Shown here: positions 15,699-24,169 of the stretch, piece by piece | Numbering within the stretch: position 1 is the first letter of the stretch | Layout of the letters: every line of letters starts with the position of its first letter | NCBI RefSeq assembly: GCF_017792025.1 | Contig: NZ_CP046956.1 | Location: 1,116,001-1,180,000, forward strand | Origin: Sediminibacillus dalangtanensis | Lineage (GTDB): Bacteria; Bacillota; Bacilli; Bacillales; Amphibacillaceae | Length of the DNA stretch: 64,000 bases | Direction: 5' to 3' | Notes under the pieces: generated by a model | Seen by the model: only the letters and a program-made list of their open reading frames with translations | Databases searched by the model: none | Told to the model about the DNA's origin: nothing | Program-made: the position numbers and the translations under genes

Positions 15699-16646
15699 AT
15701 GAATGATCTTTTGCAAAAGCCGATTTTATTTGTGGGTGGCAAAGGAGGAGTGGGGAAATCGACAACGGCAGCATCGCTTGCATATTCTGCTGCCGAAGCA
15801 GGAAAACGGGTTTTGCTAGTGTCGACCGATCCTGCACATAATCTTGGGGACATTTTTAGCTGTGAAGTGGGTGCGGAAAGCTTCCATGTTGCTGATTGTT
15901 TATCCGTATTAGAGGTTGATGCCGCTAAGGAGGCAGAAGCTTATATCAAAGGTGTCAAGGACAACCTATCTGGTTTAGTGAAATCGAGCCTAGTGGAAGA
16001 AGTGAACAGGCAGATGGATATGGCGAAGGCGTCGCCAGGAGCTGAGGAGGCGGCTTTGTTCGATCGGATAGTATCCATCATTTTGGAGGAGCGGGAACAC
16101 TTTGACTATCTTATTTTTGATACAGCACCGACCGGCCATACAGTGAGGCTTCTTAGCCTTCCAGAATTGATGGGTGTGTGGATGGACGGCATGTTGGAGA
16201 GAAGACGCAAGACAAATGAAAATTACAGTCAATTGTTAAATGACGGAGATCCAGTCGAGGACCCAATATTTGACGTCTTAGTGAAGCGGAGGCAAAAGTT
16301 TGAACATGCGCGAACGGTGTTGCTTGATCATAAGGAGACAGGCTTTCTTTTCGTGCTCAATCCAGAAAAGCTTCCTATCGAAGAAACAAAGAAAGCTATT
16401 GCTCAGTTGGAACCTTTTCACATCCACATTGACTCCCTGGTAGTCAATAAAGTGCTGCCGGAATATGCCGATGGTGATTTTTTTCAAAGGCGCAAACAAA
16501 TTGAACAGCCTTACCTGGATGAAATCGCAAGCGTTTTTTCCAACAAAAAGTTATTTTATGTTCCGCTTTTCTCGGAAGATATGGCTGATATCGACAGTCT
16601 GTCTACCTATGCAACGTATTTGACCAATTCGGAATCTGTCAGGTAA
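15699..16646 (+). CDS. ArsA/Get3-family ATPase
   Basis: 315 residues with a deviant Walker A motif GGKGGVGKSTTA (residues 13-24), typical of the SIMIBI class, then STDPAHNLGD (switch I) and FDTAPTGHTVRLL (switch II). It lacks the arsenite-binding cysteines of plasmid ArsA and no arsenic genes are nearby, so a Get3-like protein-targeting or metallochaperone-like role is more plausible than arsenite export. It is a single-domain protein, expected to work as a dimer. AGGAGG precedes the ATG, and the short spacing to the upstream gene points to one operon with the cory-CC-star protein. Confidence 0.88.
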   Translation: MNDLLQKPILFVGGKGGVGKSTTAASLAYSAAEAGKRVLLVSTDPAHNLGDIFSCEVGAESFHVADCLSVLEVDAAKEAEAYIKGVKDNLSGLVKSSLVEEVNRQMDMAKASPGAEEAALFDRIVSIILEEREHFDYLIFDTAPTGHTVRLLSLPELMGVWMDGMLERRRKTNENYSQLLNDGDPVEDPIFDVLVKRRQKFEHARTVLLDHKETGFLFVLNPEKLPIEETKKAIAQLEPFHIHIDSLVVNKVLPEYADGDFFQRRKQIEQPYLDEIASVFSNKKLFYVPLFSEDMADIDSLSTYATYLTNSESVR

Positions 16647-16701
16647 AGAAGAGTCTATTCTGTAGATAATTGCTTCTGTATAGACATAAATTGCGGACTA
16701 T

Positions 16702-16739
16702 ATGACAAATGTCATACGGGAGGCTTGACGTTTGTGTCT
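16702..16739. promoter_or_regulatory. Probable DesR binding region upstream of des
   Basis: ATGACA-AA-TGTCAT at 16702-16715 is a perfect inverted repeat, followed at 16725 by TTGACGTTTGTGTCT, which repeats part of the same sequence. The position upstream of the desaturase, with desKR downstream, suggests sites for phosphorylated DesR. The TTGACG could also be a -35 box. Confidence 0.6.
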
Positions 16740-16830
16740 GTTTATCGGCACGTTTTTCCTCTAACATGGAGTTAAGCTAAGCGGTTTATCCCAGAAAAAG
16801 TATGGACAAACATGCTTGAGGAGGAAAACA

Positions 16831-17895
16831 ATGAGTAAACAAAAACAAGCGGAATTAAGAAAAAATGTAGCTCCTTATGAAAAAGCGGACAAAAAATCGA
16901 GCGTTATACAACTGTTGAATACAGTACCGGCCTTTTTCATTCTTTGGTTTTTGGCTTACCAAAGTCTGTCTGTTTCCATTTGGTTAACCATTCCTTTGGC
17001 AATCGTGGCAGCTGGTTTTGTTGTACGGATGTTCATAATCTTCCATGATTGTGCCCATCAATCATTTTTCAAAAACAAAAAAGCCAATCGTATCCTGGGA
17101 ACGTTGACTGGTATTATTACACACTTTGCATTTGAAAAGTGGAAAAGAAGCCACTCTATTCATCATGCTACGAGTGGGAACTTAGATAAACGAGGGACTG
17201 GCGATATGTGGGTAATGACTGTGGAAGAGTATAAGCAAGCCTCATTTTGGCAAAAGCTTACTTACAGAATGTACCGCAATCCATTCGTCATGTTCGGTCT
17301 CGGTCCGATTTTCTTATTCCTGATTGATAATCGGTTTAATCGCAAGGGAGCAAGGCGTAAAGAACGTTTGAACACTTATTTGATCAATGCTTCGTTGGTG
17401 GCCATCTACAGCTTGCTGCTTTGGGCAATCGGCTGGGAAGCGCTGCTGATCATTCAAGGAACCATTTTATTTGTATCAGGAGCTCTAGGCATCTGGCTGT
17501 TTTATGTACAGCACCAATTTGAAGACTCCTATTTTGAAAATGAGGCAGAGTGGGATTATGTCAAAGCTGCTGTAGACGGCAGTTCTTACTATAAACTGCC
17601 AAAAGTGATTCAATGGATTACAGGGAGCATCGGCTTCCATCACGTTCACCATTTGAATCCGCGTGTTCCTAATTATTATCTGGAAGAGGCGCATGCATCC
17701 ACTCCACCGCTGCAAAAGGCTACGACGATAACCTTTCTATCCAGCTTGGAATCCCTGCGATTCCGGTTGTATGATGAACAAAGCAAAACCTTTGTCAGTT
17801 TTAAGTCTGTTAAAAACATCCGACAAACTGATCAAAAAAAATCTGTCAGCGACCTTAATCTAACGAACAGAAGACCAGGTTTCCAGGAAAAATAG
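16831..17895 (+). CDS. des: Membrane fatty acid desaturase
   Basis: 354 residues from the ATG at 16831 (GAGGAGG upstream). All three histidine boxes are present: HDCAHQ (72-77), HSIHH (108-112) and HHVHHLNPR in the C-terminal third; they bind the di-iron centre. Four or more membrane segments are visible. By analogy with B. subtilis Des it introduces a double bond into acyl chains of membrane phospholipids on cold shock. The adjacent DesK/DesR genes and the dyad upstream support cold-induced control. The C-terminal 30 residues are basic and poorly conserved. Confidence 0.92.
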   Translation: MSKQKQAELRKNVAPYEKADKKSSVIQLLNTVPAFFILWFLAYQSLSVSIWLTIPLAIVAAGFVVRMFIIFHDCAHQSFFKNKKANRILGTLTGIITHFAFEKWKRSHSIHHATSGNLDKRGTGDMWVMTVEEYKQASFWQKLTYRMYRNPFVMFGLGPIFLFLIDNRFNRKGARRKERLNTYLINASLVAIYSLLLWAIGWEALLIIQGTILFVSGALGIWLFYVQHQFEDSYFENEAEWDYVKAAVDGSSYYKLPKVIQWITGSIGFHHVHHLNPRVPNYYLEEAHASTPPLQKATTITFLSSLESLRFRLYDEQSKTFVSFKSVKNIRQTDQKKSVSDLNLTNRRPGFQEK

Positions 17896-17905
17896 TCTCC
17901 TATTG

Positions 17906-17940
17906 AATAACCCTCCGAAGGTACAATTGGAGGGTTATTT
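17906..17940 (+). terminator. Terminator of des
   Basis: AATAACCCTCC pairs exactly with GGAGGGTTATT, then T, ten bases after the stop codon. Confidence 0.88.
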
Positions 17941-17942
17941 GA

Positions 17943-18178
17943 CTGTATAGGAAATGATATATTTAACTCTCTGTGGATCATTATTGGCTGAAACAGCCAC
18001 GTCCAGCTCCAGCCTACCCCCTCGAGGTCTTAAGCCCAACCTCTGTGTGGCAAAAAGCGCCACGCCAAGGCTGTTCTTAAGCTTGTGGGAGGCCCAAACG
18101 ATGTGGGTCATGCAGGCGTTGCCACACAGGACGTGGCGGCTCTAGCCTGTACTCCTTTAAACAGGCGCTTGCGCTTTG
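17943..18178 (+). repeat. Family 1 dispersed repeat, copy D
   Basis: Type-1 left end with GGCTGAAACAGCCACG, then CCCTCGAGGTCTTAAGCCC, AAAGCGCCACG, GGAGGCCCAAACGATGTGGG and AACAGGCGCTTGCGC. A few bases differ from copy B, including a lost GCG after CCAGC. It lies between des and desK, which are usually adjacent. Confidence 0.9.
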
Positions 18179-18309
18179 GTCCTTAATCATTCTATTTCCA
18201 TTGAAAGTATGCAAAAAAGAAGGTTTTGAAAGAAGATAGGCTATTATTCGTGTTTTTGCTATACTTTCTTTAGGTGTGAATAGAAATTTGAAGTAGCAGG
18301 AGGAACGTT

Positions 18310-19422
18310 ATGCATAATTGGTTCCACATTATTCCCAAAAACACCGGCCTTAGTACTTATGTCTGGATTATTTTTTGTGTTTTGCCATTTTATTTTATTT
18401 TCCGTTCCTCAGCTTTAATGGAAATCCTTTTCGGTATAGGGATGATTCTTTCGTTTTTCATTTCCTATCGATTGTCTTTTATTAAAAAAGGGTGGCCGGT
18501 TTATATTTGGGTGAGCGTGGAGATGCTCATCAGCATTGTTATGACTTTATTTTTCGGTTACGTATATTTCGCTCTCTTTTTAGCTTTTTTCATTGGCAAC
18601 ATTCAACAAAAGGGCGGGTTTATCACTCTTTATATCATCCATTTAACCACTACTATTGCGTCTATCACCTATGGTTTTTTCTTGCATTTTGATTTATTTT
18701 TTACGCAGCTTCCTTTTATCATTATCAGCTTGATCGGAGTGATATTATTACCGTTTAACATGTATAATCGGATTAAACGGGAAAAACTGGAGGGGCAGCT
18801 GGAGGATGCGAATAATAGGATTTCACAATTAATGGTCATGGAGGAGCGCCAAAGGATTGCCCGCGATTTGCATGATACGCTGGGACAAAAGTTATCTTTG
18901 ATTGGCCTGAAGAGTGATTTGGCAGGAAAATTAATTACTTCCAAGCCAGAAGCAGCTAAATCGGAAATAAATGATATCCACCAAACAGCACGGACAGCCT
19001 TAAAGGAAGTTAGAGAAATGGTTTCTGGAATGAGGGCGGCAAAGTTACAGGAAGAAGTATCGCATATACGGCAACTTTTGAAAGCTGCTGATATGGAGTT
19101 TACCATCGAAACCAGTCAGGAAATGAACGATATTCCGCTGTTGGTGGAAAATGTACTTAGTATGTGTTTGAAAGAAGCAGTAACTAACGTAGTCAAACAT
19201 AGCCAAGCGACTTTTTGTAAAGTAGCGATACAGCAGTTGCCAAATGGCTGGCAAATCGTAGTGGAAGACAACGGCCGGGGAATTGGACAGGATACTGCTT
19301 CCTTGGGAGGGCATGGATTAAAAGGGATGAGAGAAAGGCTTGAATTTGTCAACGGCAGCCTCAAAGTGGAGTCGAAAGCCGGCACCGAAATCTGTATTCG
19401 AGTGCCAAATCCTGTCCAATAA
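18310..19422 (+). CDS. desK: Thermosensor histidine kinase DesK
   Basis: 370 residues. The first 155 form five membrane segments, the cold sensor in DesK. A linker coiled coil (about 155-180) leads to RIARDLHDTLGQKLSLIGL, where His188 is the phosphorylation site, at the same number as in B. subtilis DesK. The HATPase domain has EAVTNVVKHS, VEDNGRGIG and GGHGLKGMRERL. It senses membrane rigidity and phosphorylates DesR. AGGAGG precedes the start. The desR gene follows after 21 bp. Confidence 0.94.
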   Translation: MHNWFHIIPKNTGLSTYVWIIFCVLPFYFIFRSSALMEILFGIGMILSFFISYRLSFIKKGWPVYIWVSVEMLISIVMTLFFGYVYFALFLAFFIGNIQQKGGFITLYIIHLTTTIASITYGFFLHFDLFFTQLPFIIISLIGVILLPFNMYNRIKREKLEGQLEDANNRISQLMVMEERQRIARDLHDTLGQKLSLIGLKSDLAGKLITSKPEAAKSEINDIHQTARTALKEVREMVSGMRAAKLQEEVSHIRQLLKAADMEFTIETSQEMNDIPLLVENVLSMCLKEAVTNVVKHSQATFCKVAIQQLPNGWQIVVEDNGRGIGQDTASLGGHGLKGMRERLEFVNGSLKVESKAGTEICIRVPNPVQ

Positions 19423-19443
19423 GAGAGAAAGGAGGAATGGCTT

Positions 19444-20043
19444 GTGATTCGAATAGTGATTGCTGAAGATCAGCAGATGCTCCTCGGAGCACTAGGATCG
19501 TTGTTGGATTTGGAAGAAGATATGGAAGTGGTCGGAATGGCCAGGAACGGGGAAGAAGCGGTGTCGTTAGTCCGGAAAAAGCAGCCCGATATCTGCATGA
19601 TGGATATCGAAATGCCTGTAAAAAGCGGATTGGAGGCAGCGGAAGAGTTGCAGGATAATGCATGCAAAGTGATTATATTAACGACTTTTGCCAGGCCGGG
19701 TTACTTCGAGCGGGCCCGAAAAGCGGATGTGTACGGTTATTTGCTAAAAGATAGCCCTAGTGAGGAATTGGCGAATTCCATCCGGGTCATTATCGACGGC
19801 CGCAAGGTTTATGCACCGGAATTGATCGATATCGCCTATGCGGAAGCAAATCCCCTAACAGGTCGGGAAGAACAGGTTATCAAGCTGATGGCGGATGGAA
19901 AAGATACGCAAGAGATAGCAGACCAGCTGTCTATCACCAACGGAACGGTTCGTAATTATATTTCCGTGATCCTCGACAAACTAGAAGTCAGCAATCGAAT
20001 CGAAGCCATTTCGCGTTTCCGGGAAAAGGGCTGGTTCAAATAG
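19444..20043 (+). CDS. desR: Response regulator DesR
   Basis: 199 residues from a GTG start (AAAGGAGG nine bases upstream). The receiver domain has Asp54 in MMDIEMP as the phospho-acceptor, matching DesR numbering, and ILTTFARPGYF and LLKDSP downstream. The C-terminal LuxR-type helix-turn-helix reads LTGREEQVIKLMADGKDTQE then IADQLSITNGTVRNYIS. Phosphorylated DesR would activate des. Its last eight bases overlap the end of the convergent LysM/GH18 gene. Confidence 0.94.
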   Translation: MIRIVIAEDQQMLLGALGSLLDLEEDMEVVGMARNGEEAVSLVRKKQPDICMMDIEMPVKSGLEAAEELQDNACKVIILTTFARPGYFERARKADVYGYLLKDSPSEELANSIRVIIDGRKVYAPELIDIAYAEANPLTGREEQVIKLMADGKDTQEIADQLSITNGTVRNYISVILDKLEVSNRIEAISRFREKGWFK

Positions 20044-21316
20044 TTTTTAATACAGCCATATTTTTTTCTAAATAGGCCCAGTTTTGCGGGAAATCATAGC
20101 CTATCCTCCAGTAGGCTGCGCCTGCCAATTGATAGGCTTCCAAAAGCTGATATTTGATCGAAAGGCTGCGAATATCTTCGAACCAGACAGTCCGCTTCTG
20201 TTCATTGAGAGTGTAAGTATAGTAAGGGGAGCGGGCTTCCTGATCATATTCAATGACCGTGTAATTTTCCAATGCTTTTTGCTGGGCTTCCAGCGCAGAC
20301 AAAGCTGTCGCGGGCCCGGTCGTGTTAGCAGCGGAAGTGCCCGGCCAGTCATAGCCAAACAAAGCAATGGCAATCGTCAGGCTGCTTTCAGGAATCAAGC
20401 TTGCAGCATAACGGACGACATCTTCTACCCATCCAATAGGGGCAATTGGATCGGGTGGTCCTTCGGTATATCCATAATCATAAGTCAATACCGTTACCAA
20501 ATCCGCCGAGGCTCCGATTGCCAGATAATCGAAAGCGCCGGAAAATGGATTGTCTGGCATATCTTCCGATTTAGCAAATACATTGACGTGCAGCAGCAAA
20601 TCGCCGATAGCAGCCTTCAGTTCCTTGAAAAAGGTGGTGAAGGCCTCCCTTGATGAAGGGGGGATGAATTCAAAATCAAGGCTGACACCTTTGTAGCCTT
20701 TTTCTTCGATTGTATGAACAATGTTGTTGACTAACACTGTTCTTGCTTCCGGTTGTAGGACACTTTCCGCTAATTCAGGGCTGAATGTACCTTCCGCGTA
20801 ATTGCTTACGACCATCAATGGGTCGATATCACGGTGAATCAATGCTTCAATCAGTTCTTCGTCATCTACGTCGGAGAGGCCTCCGTCAGATTGTGCAGCG
20901 TAAGTGAATACTGCTCCATACGTCAAGGAAGCAGACGGTTCATCTAATAACTCGGGAATGGATGCCGGGTCAAATGCATCGATAAAACCGATCGTTCGAA
21001 TCGGATAACGAACTGGAGATGGAATTGCCAGTACATTTCCTATCGGTAGATTAGTCGGAGATATATCTGGATTGGCCTGCAGCAGGAGTGGAATGGTAGA
21101 CCGCCATTTCCTTGCCAACTTTGCCAGACTGTCGTCTTGTTGGATACGGACGTAGCGTACCGGTAAGACGGCAGGAGATGGAACGTACAAAGCAAGACCA
21201 GGCATTAACAGATCACTCGTCAGCCCATTCGTTTTCCTAATGGCTTCAATGGTTGTCTGATAAGCAAATGCAATAGACCAAAGGGTGTCCCCCGGCCTGA
21301 CCACATGAATCTCCAT
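20036..21316 (-). CDS. LysM-GH18 spore cortex-lytic/germination enzyme (SleL/YaaH-like)
   Basis: 426 residues from the ATG at 21316, chosen because AAAGGA lies nine bases upstream. Two LysM domains (about 3-47 and 52-98; VRPGDTLWSIAFAYQTTIEA) bind peptidoglycan, followed by a glycoside hydrolase 18 domain (about 105-420). The catalytic region GVSLDFEFIPP has Asp214 and Glu216; the first Asp of the usual DxxDxDxE is replaced, as in the SleL subgroup. Such enzymes trim muramic-lactam cortex fragments in spores. There is no signal peptide, as usual for coat-located forms. It converges on desR. Confidence 0.9.
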   Translation of the reverse strand: MEIHVVRPGDTLWSIAFAYQTTIEAIRKTNGLTSDLLMPGLALYVPSPAVLPVRYVRIQQDDSLAKLARKWRSTIPLLLQANPDISPTNLPIGNVLAIPSPVRYPIRTIGFIDAFDPASIPELLDEPSASLTYGAVFTYAAQSDGGLSDVDDEELIEALIHRDIDPLMVVSNYAEGTFSPELAESVLQPEARTVLVNNIVHTIEEKGYKGVSLDFEFIPPSSREAFTTFFKELKAAIGDLLLHVNVFAKSEDMPDNPFSGAFDYLAIGASADLVTVLTYDYGYTEGPPDPIAPIGWVEDVVRYAASLIPESSLTIAIALFGYDWPGTSAANTTGPATALSALEAQQKALENYTVIEYDQEARSPYYTYTLNEQKRTVWFEDIRSLSIKYQLLEAYQLAGAAYWRIGYDFPQNWAYLEKNMAVLKTI

Positions 21317-21423
21317 ATACATCCGTCCTTTCTGTTACCACAACACATTTTATGGCGGGAACAGTACCATTTATGCATGATATGTATAGAAGACTCGTTA
21401 AAAAACGAGGATGGAACAAAAAA

Positions 21424-21469
21424 AGCACGCTTTTCGCAGAAGCACGCTTTTCGCAGAAGCGCGCTTTTT
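21424..21469. repeat. Tandem 17-bp repeat ending in a T run
   Basis: AGCACGCTTTTCGCAGA occurs twice head to tail and a third, partial unit AGCGCGCTTTTTT follows. GCGC-rich units and flanking A and T runs suggest a bidirectional terminator region between the DUF3889 gene and the LysM/GH18 gene. Confidence 0.75.
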
Positions 21470-21573
21470 TCTCGTGCCTAGAAGGAAACTGGGAGGAGCC
21501 ACGAGAGAGCAAAGTGTGTGCCAAACAACTTCCTTTTTACGCATACAAATTCTCAAAAACGTATGACCGAATT

Positions 21574-21888
21574 TTATTCCATTTCATCGAAGTAAACATC
21601 GATCAGTTGCTCTGTTTTGGGATTTACCAGGACATAAACGCGGACTTCTTTCGTTTCATCCCCCTCAAGTGTAATAAGAAAATTAAATTGCTCCCTTTCA
21701 TCAGAAATAAAAACTTTTCCCTGGTAGGCGTAATCGGTTGCATTATAGTCTGGATACTGTGCTTTAGCATCTTCTAAGGCAATACTTCCCCACTCGGCGT
21801 ATTCGGGCTGGGCAAGAGCTATCATAGGGAACATAAGGAAAATCATAGCAAATACAAGGGAAACTTTTACGGCATGTTTGTGAGGCAT
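21574..21888 (-). CDS. Secreted DUF3889 protein (YqzG-like)
   Basis: 104 residues from the ATG at 21888, selected over an upstream TTG because GGAG lies nine bases before it. Residues 1-26 form a signal peptide (basic start, hydrophobic core, ALA before Q). The mature part (QPEYAEWGSIALEDAKAQYP, ... REQFNFLITL, VYVLVNPKT) fits DUF3889, known from B. subtilis YqzG. The mature domain resembles a small beta-rich fold. Function unknown. The gene stands alone. Confidence 0.8.
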   Translation of the reverse strand: MPHKHAVKVSLVFAMIFLMFPMIALAQPEYAEWGSIALEDAKAQYPDYNATDYAYQGKVFISDEREQFNFLITLEGDETKEVRVYVLVNPKTEQLIDVYFDEME

Positions 21889-21970
21889 TACTTTCAGCTC
21901 CAATCATCTTTTGCTTTATTTTTCGCCGCAGCCGTCAAGTTATACATTTTTCCCCGCGTATTTACCCAGA

Positions 21971-22723
21971 TTATTGAAGCAAATGGTGCAAGAGCCGGTC
22001 TTTATCTTCAAAAAACTGTTTCATGATTGTATAATGGCTGGTATCCTCCAAAGGAACTTCCTCAATTCCCGATTCACTTAACTGAAGGATTTTCGCTCCG
22101 GGATAGGCCATCAAAATCGGAGAGTGCGTGGAAATGATAAATTGTGACCCTTGTTCGATTAACTCATGAATACGAGCGAGCATGGACATCTGGCGTATTG
22201 GTGACAGCGCAGCCTCCGGCTCATCTAGAATATACAAGCCGTTTCCCCGGAAACGGTGAAGGAATGCTGCAAAAAAAGATTCACCATGAGACTGCTTATG
22301 TAAGGAACGTCCGCCAAATCCATCGATGACTTTTCCTCCCCCCGGCCCTTTGTCCAATTCTTCAATATTGCTCGCGACATTATAGAACGTTTCCGCCCGG
22401 AAGAAAAAACTGTCTGTTGGCCGCTTTACTCCTTTTACCAATCGGATATAGTGATCAAGTTCCGAATGGGAATCATAGCTGGAAAAGTTGAAATGTAGGG
22501 TGCCGCCTTCGGGATTAAATCCATAAGCAATTGCTATAGCTTCTAACAAGGTTGATTTCCCCATGCCGTTCTCTCCTACTAAGTAGGTGATCGTGGGATG
22601 AAAATCGATTTCATCCAGAGAACGGACCGCAGGTAAATGAAACGGAAACCTATTAGCGGCGGGAATCTCTTCACCGTTCCATGTAATGGATTTAATAAAC
22701 TGCGTCGAATTGGTTAATTTCAT
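21971..22723 (-). CDS. COG3910-type ATPase (ABC-like, no membrane partner)
   Basis: 250 residues from the ATG at 22723, preceded by AAAGGAGG. It has all parts of an ABC-class ATPase: Walker A GENGMGKST (50-58), signature-like SHGESF, Walker B LYILDEPEAAL and the switch histidine in ISTHSPI. There is no transmembrane gene next to it. The layout is that of the predicted AAA ATPases of COG3910, related to the SMC/RecF type, with unknown target. The gene is transcribed divergently from the queuosine operon. Confidence 0.82.
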   Translation of the reverse strand: MKLTNSTQFIKSITWNGEEIPAANRFPFHLPAVRSLDEIDFHPTITYLVGENGMGKSTLLEAIAIAYGFNPEGGTLHFNFSSYDSHSELDHYIRLVKGVKRPTDSFFFRAETFYNVASNIEELDKGPGGGKVIDGFGGRSLHKQSHGESFFAAFLHRFRGNGLYILDEPEAALSPIRQMSMLARIHELIEQGSQFIISTHSPILMAYPGAKILQLSESGIEEVPLEDTSHYTIMKQFFEDKDRLLHHLLQ

Positions 22724-22839
22724 CGTAACCGCCTCCTTTTGTTTCCTGTGTCTATTGTACAGCTTTCGTGTAAATTCGTAATCCAAAAGTTGCTTTTTGT
22801 TTTGCGCCAGGCATGTTATGATGAGAATGCAACTAAATA

Positions 22840-22876
22840 AGAGGTTCTAGCTACACCCTCTATAAAAAACTAAGGA
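22840..22876 (+). ncRNA. PreQ1-I riboswitch aptamer
   Basis: AGAGGTTCTAGCTACACCCT followed by CTATAAAAAACTAAGG is the class I preQ1 aptamer: AGAGG...CCTCT forms the stem, CTAGCTACA the binding loop, and the A-rich AAAAAACTAAGG the pseudoknot partner. It precedes the preQ1-precursor genes queCDE, where ligand binding would favour the terminator that follows. Confidence 0.97.
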
Positions 22877-22880
22877 ATGA

Positions 22881-22907
22881 CTATACTTTCTTAGGTATAG
22901 TTTTTTT
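22881..22907 (+). terminator. PreQ1-controlled terminator
   Basis: CTATAC and GTATAG pair around TTTCTTAG, followed by seven T. CTTTCTTAG overlaps complementarity to the end of the aptamer (CTAAGG), giving the alternative antiterminator fold. Confidence 0.9.
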
Positions 22908-23027
22908 GTGTTCGTTTTTTGTTTACTTGAAAGATCGGTGCCTGTATTTCCGTCTTCTTTTACAGGGAACGATTCAACTCAATGTGTAGATAGAATTCTC
23001 GTTTCAATTGGAAAGGGGGATTTTTTA

Positions 23028-23693
23028 ATGGAAAAAAACAAAGCGGTGGTTGTGTTTAGCGGAGGGCAGGACAGTACCACGTGCCTGTTTTGGGCTATGG
23101 AAAAATTTGATGAGGTCGAGGCCGTGACGTTTGATTACAATCAACGCCACCAAGAGGAGATCGAGGTTGCCAGAGAAATCACTGCCGATCTGGATATCAA
23201 GCATACGGTATTGGATATGTCGTTATTAAACCAACTTGCCCCGAATGCGCTGACAAGAACGGAGATAGAGGTGACAGAAGGAGAAAATGGCGGACTGCCA
23301 TCTACGTTTGTACCTGGACGCAACTTGTTGTTTTTATCATTTGCTACGATTATGGCGAAACAAATAGGTGCCAAACATGTGGTGACAGGCGTATGTGAGA
23401 CGGATTTCAGCGGCTATCCGGATTGCCGTGATGTATTCGTCAAATCGTTAAATGTTACGCTGAATTTATCGATGGATGAACAGTTTGTCATTCATACACC
23501 ATTAATGTGGCTCAATAAAACCGAAACATGGGAACTTGCCGATCAACTGAACGCCTTTACGTTTGTCCGGGAAAAAACATTGACCTGTTACCATGGCATA
23601 CGGGCTGATGGCTGTGGAGAATGCCCTGCTTGCAAGCTTCGTCGTGCTGGATTGGATGCCTACATAGCAAAGCGGGAAGGAGCGCAGGCTTAA
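23028..23693 (+). CDS. queC: 7-cyano-7-deazaguanine (preQ0) synthase QueC
   Basis: 221 residues from the ATG at 23028 (GAAAGGGGG upstream); the frame is open further upstream but that part overlaps the riboswitch leader. The PP-loop SGGQDSTTC (11-19) binds ATP, and the C-terminal [11 protein letters not shown] holds the zinc cysteines. It converts 7-carboxy-7-deazaguanine to preQ0 with ammonia and ATP. It is first in the operon queC-queD-queE; its stop codon overlaps the queD start by one base. Confidence 0.96.
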   Translation: MEKNKAVVVFSGGQDSTTCLFWAMEKFDEVEAVTFDYNQRHQEEIEVAREITADLDIKHTVLDMSLLNQLAPNALTRTEIEVTEGENGGLPSTFVPGRNLLFLSFATIMAKQIGAKHVVTGVCETDFSGYPDCRDVFVKSLNVTLNLSMDEQFVIHTPLMWLNKTETWELADQLNAFTFVREKTLTCYHGIRADGCGECPACKLRRAGLDAYIAKREGAQA

Positions 23694-24169
23694 TGGAAGG
23701 GCTTGGTTTTACCATTGTAGAGAAGTTGGAGAAACTCGGGGAAGATATTCAAAAAGAAGAGTTGAGATATCATCAGAAACGGGTGCTGATAAGCAAAGAG
23801 TTCACTTTCGACGCTGCTCACCATTTACATGCGTACGAAGGAAAATGTAAAAATCTTCACGGCCATACCTACCGGGTGATCTTCGGCATCAGCGGGTTCA
23901 CGAATGATATTGGAATCGTCCTGGATTTCGGCGATATAAAAAAAATATGGAAAGAAAAAATAGAAGTGCAACTGGACCACCGTTATTTGAATGAGATGCT
24001 GCCAGCAATGAACACGACAGCGGAAAATATCGTCGTCTGGATTTATCGACAAATGGACTTGGCACTAAAAAATTTGGATAATCGCAGTCTTCGAGTTGAG
24101 TACGTTAAACTGTATGAAACCCCGACAAGTTTTGCAGAAGCGCGGAGGGAGTGGATGGAAAATGATTAA
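23693..24169 (+). CDS. queD: 6-carboxytetrahydropterin synthase QueD
   Basis: 158 residues from the ATG at 23693, with AAGGAG 13 bases upstream. The zinc histidines lie in FDAAHHLHAYEGKCKNLHGH, which also contains the catalytic Cys; the terminal SFAEARREW is typical. It makes 6-carboxy-5,6,7,8-tetrahydropterin from 7,8-dihydroneopterin triphosphate. The first 30 residues before RVLISKEFTFDAAHH are longer than in E. coli but similar to bacillar versions. The gene overlaps queE by eight bases. Confidence 0.95.
   Translation: MEGLGFTIVEKLEKLGEDIQKEELRYHQKRVLISKEFTFDAAHHLHAYEGKCKNLHGHTYRVIFGISGFTNDIGIVLDFGDIKKIWKEKIEVQLDHRYLNEMLPAMNTTAENIVVWIYRQMDLALKNLDNRSLRVEYVKLYETPTSFAEARREWMEND

Noticed and set aside
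15699..16646. Arsenite pump ATPase
   Set aside because: No arsenite-binding cysteine motif and no arsR, arsB or arsC gene nearby.
21352..21777. 141-codon plus-strand frame
   Set aside because: Runs through the tandem repeat and antisense to the DUF3889 gene.
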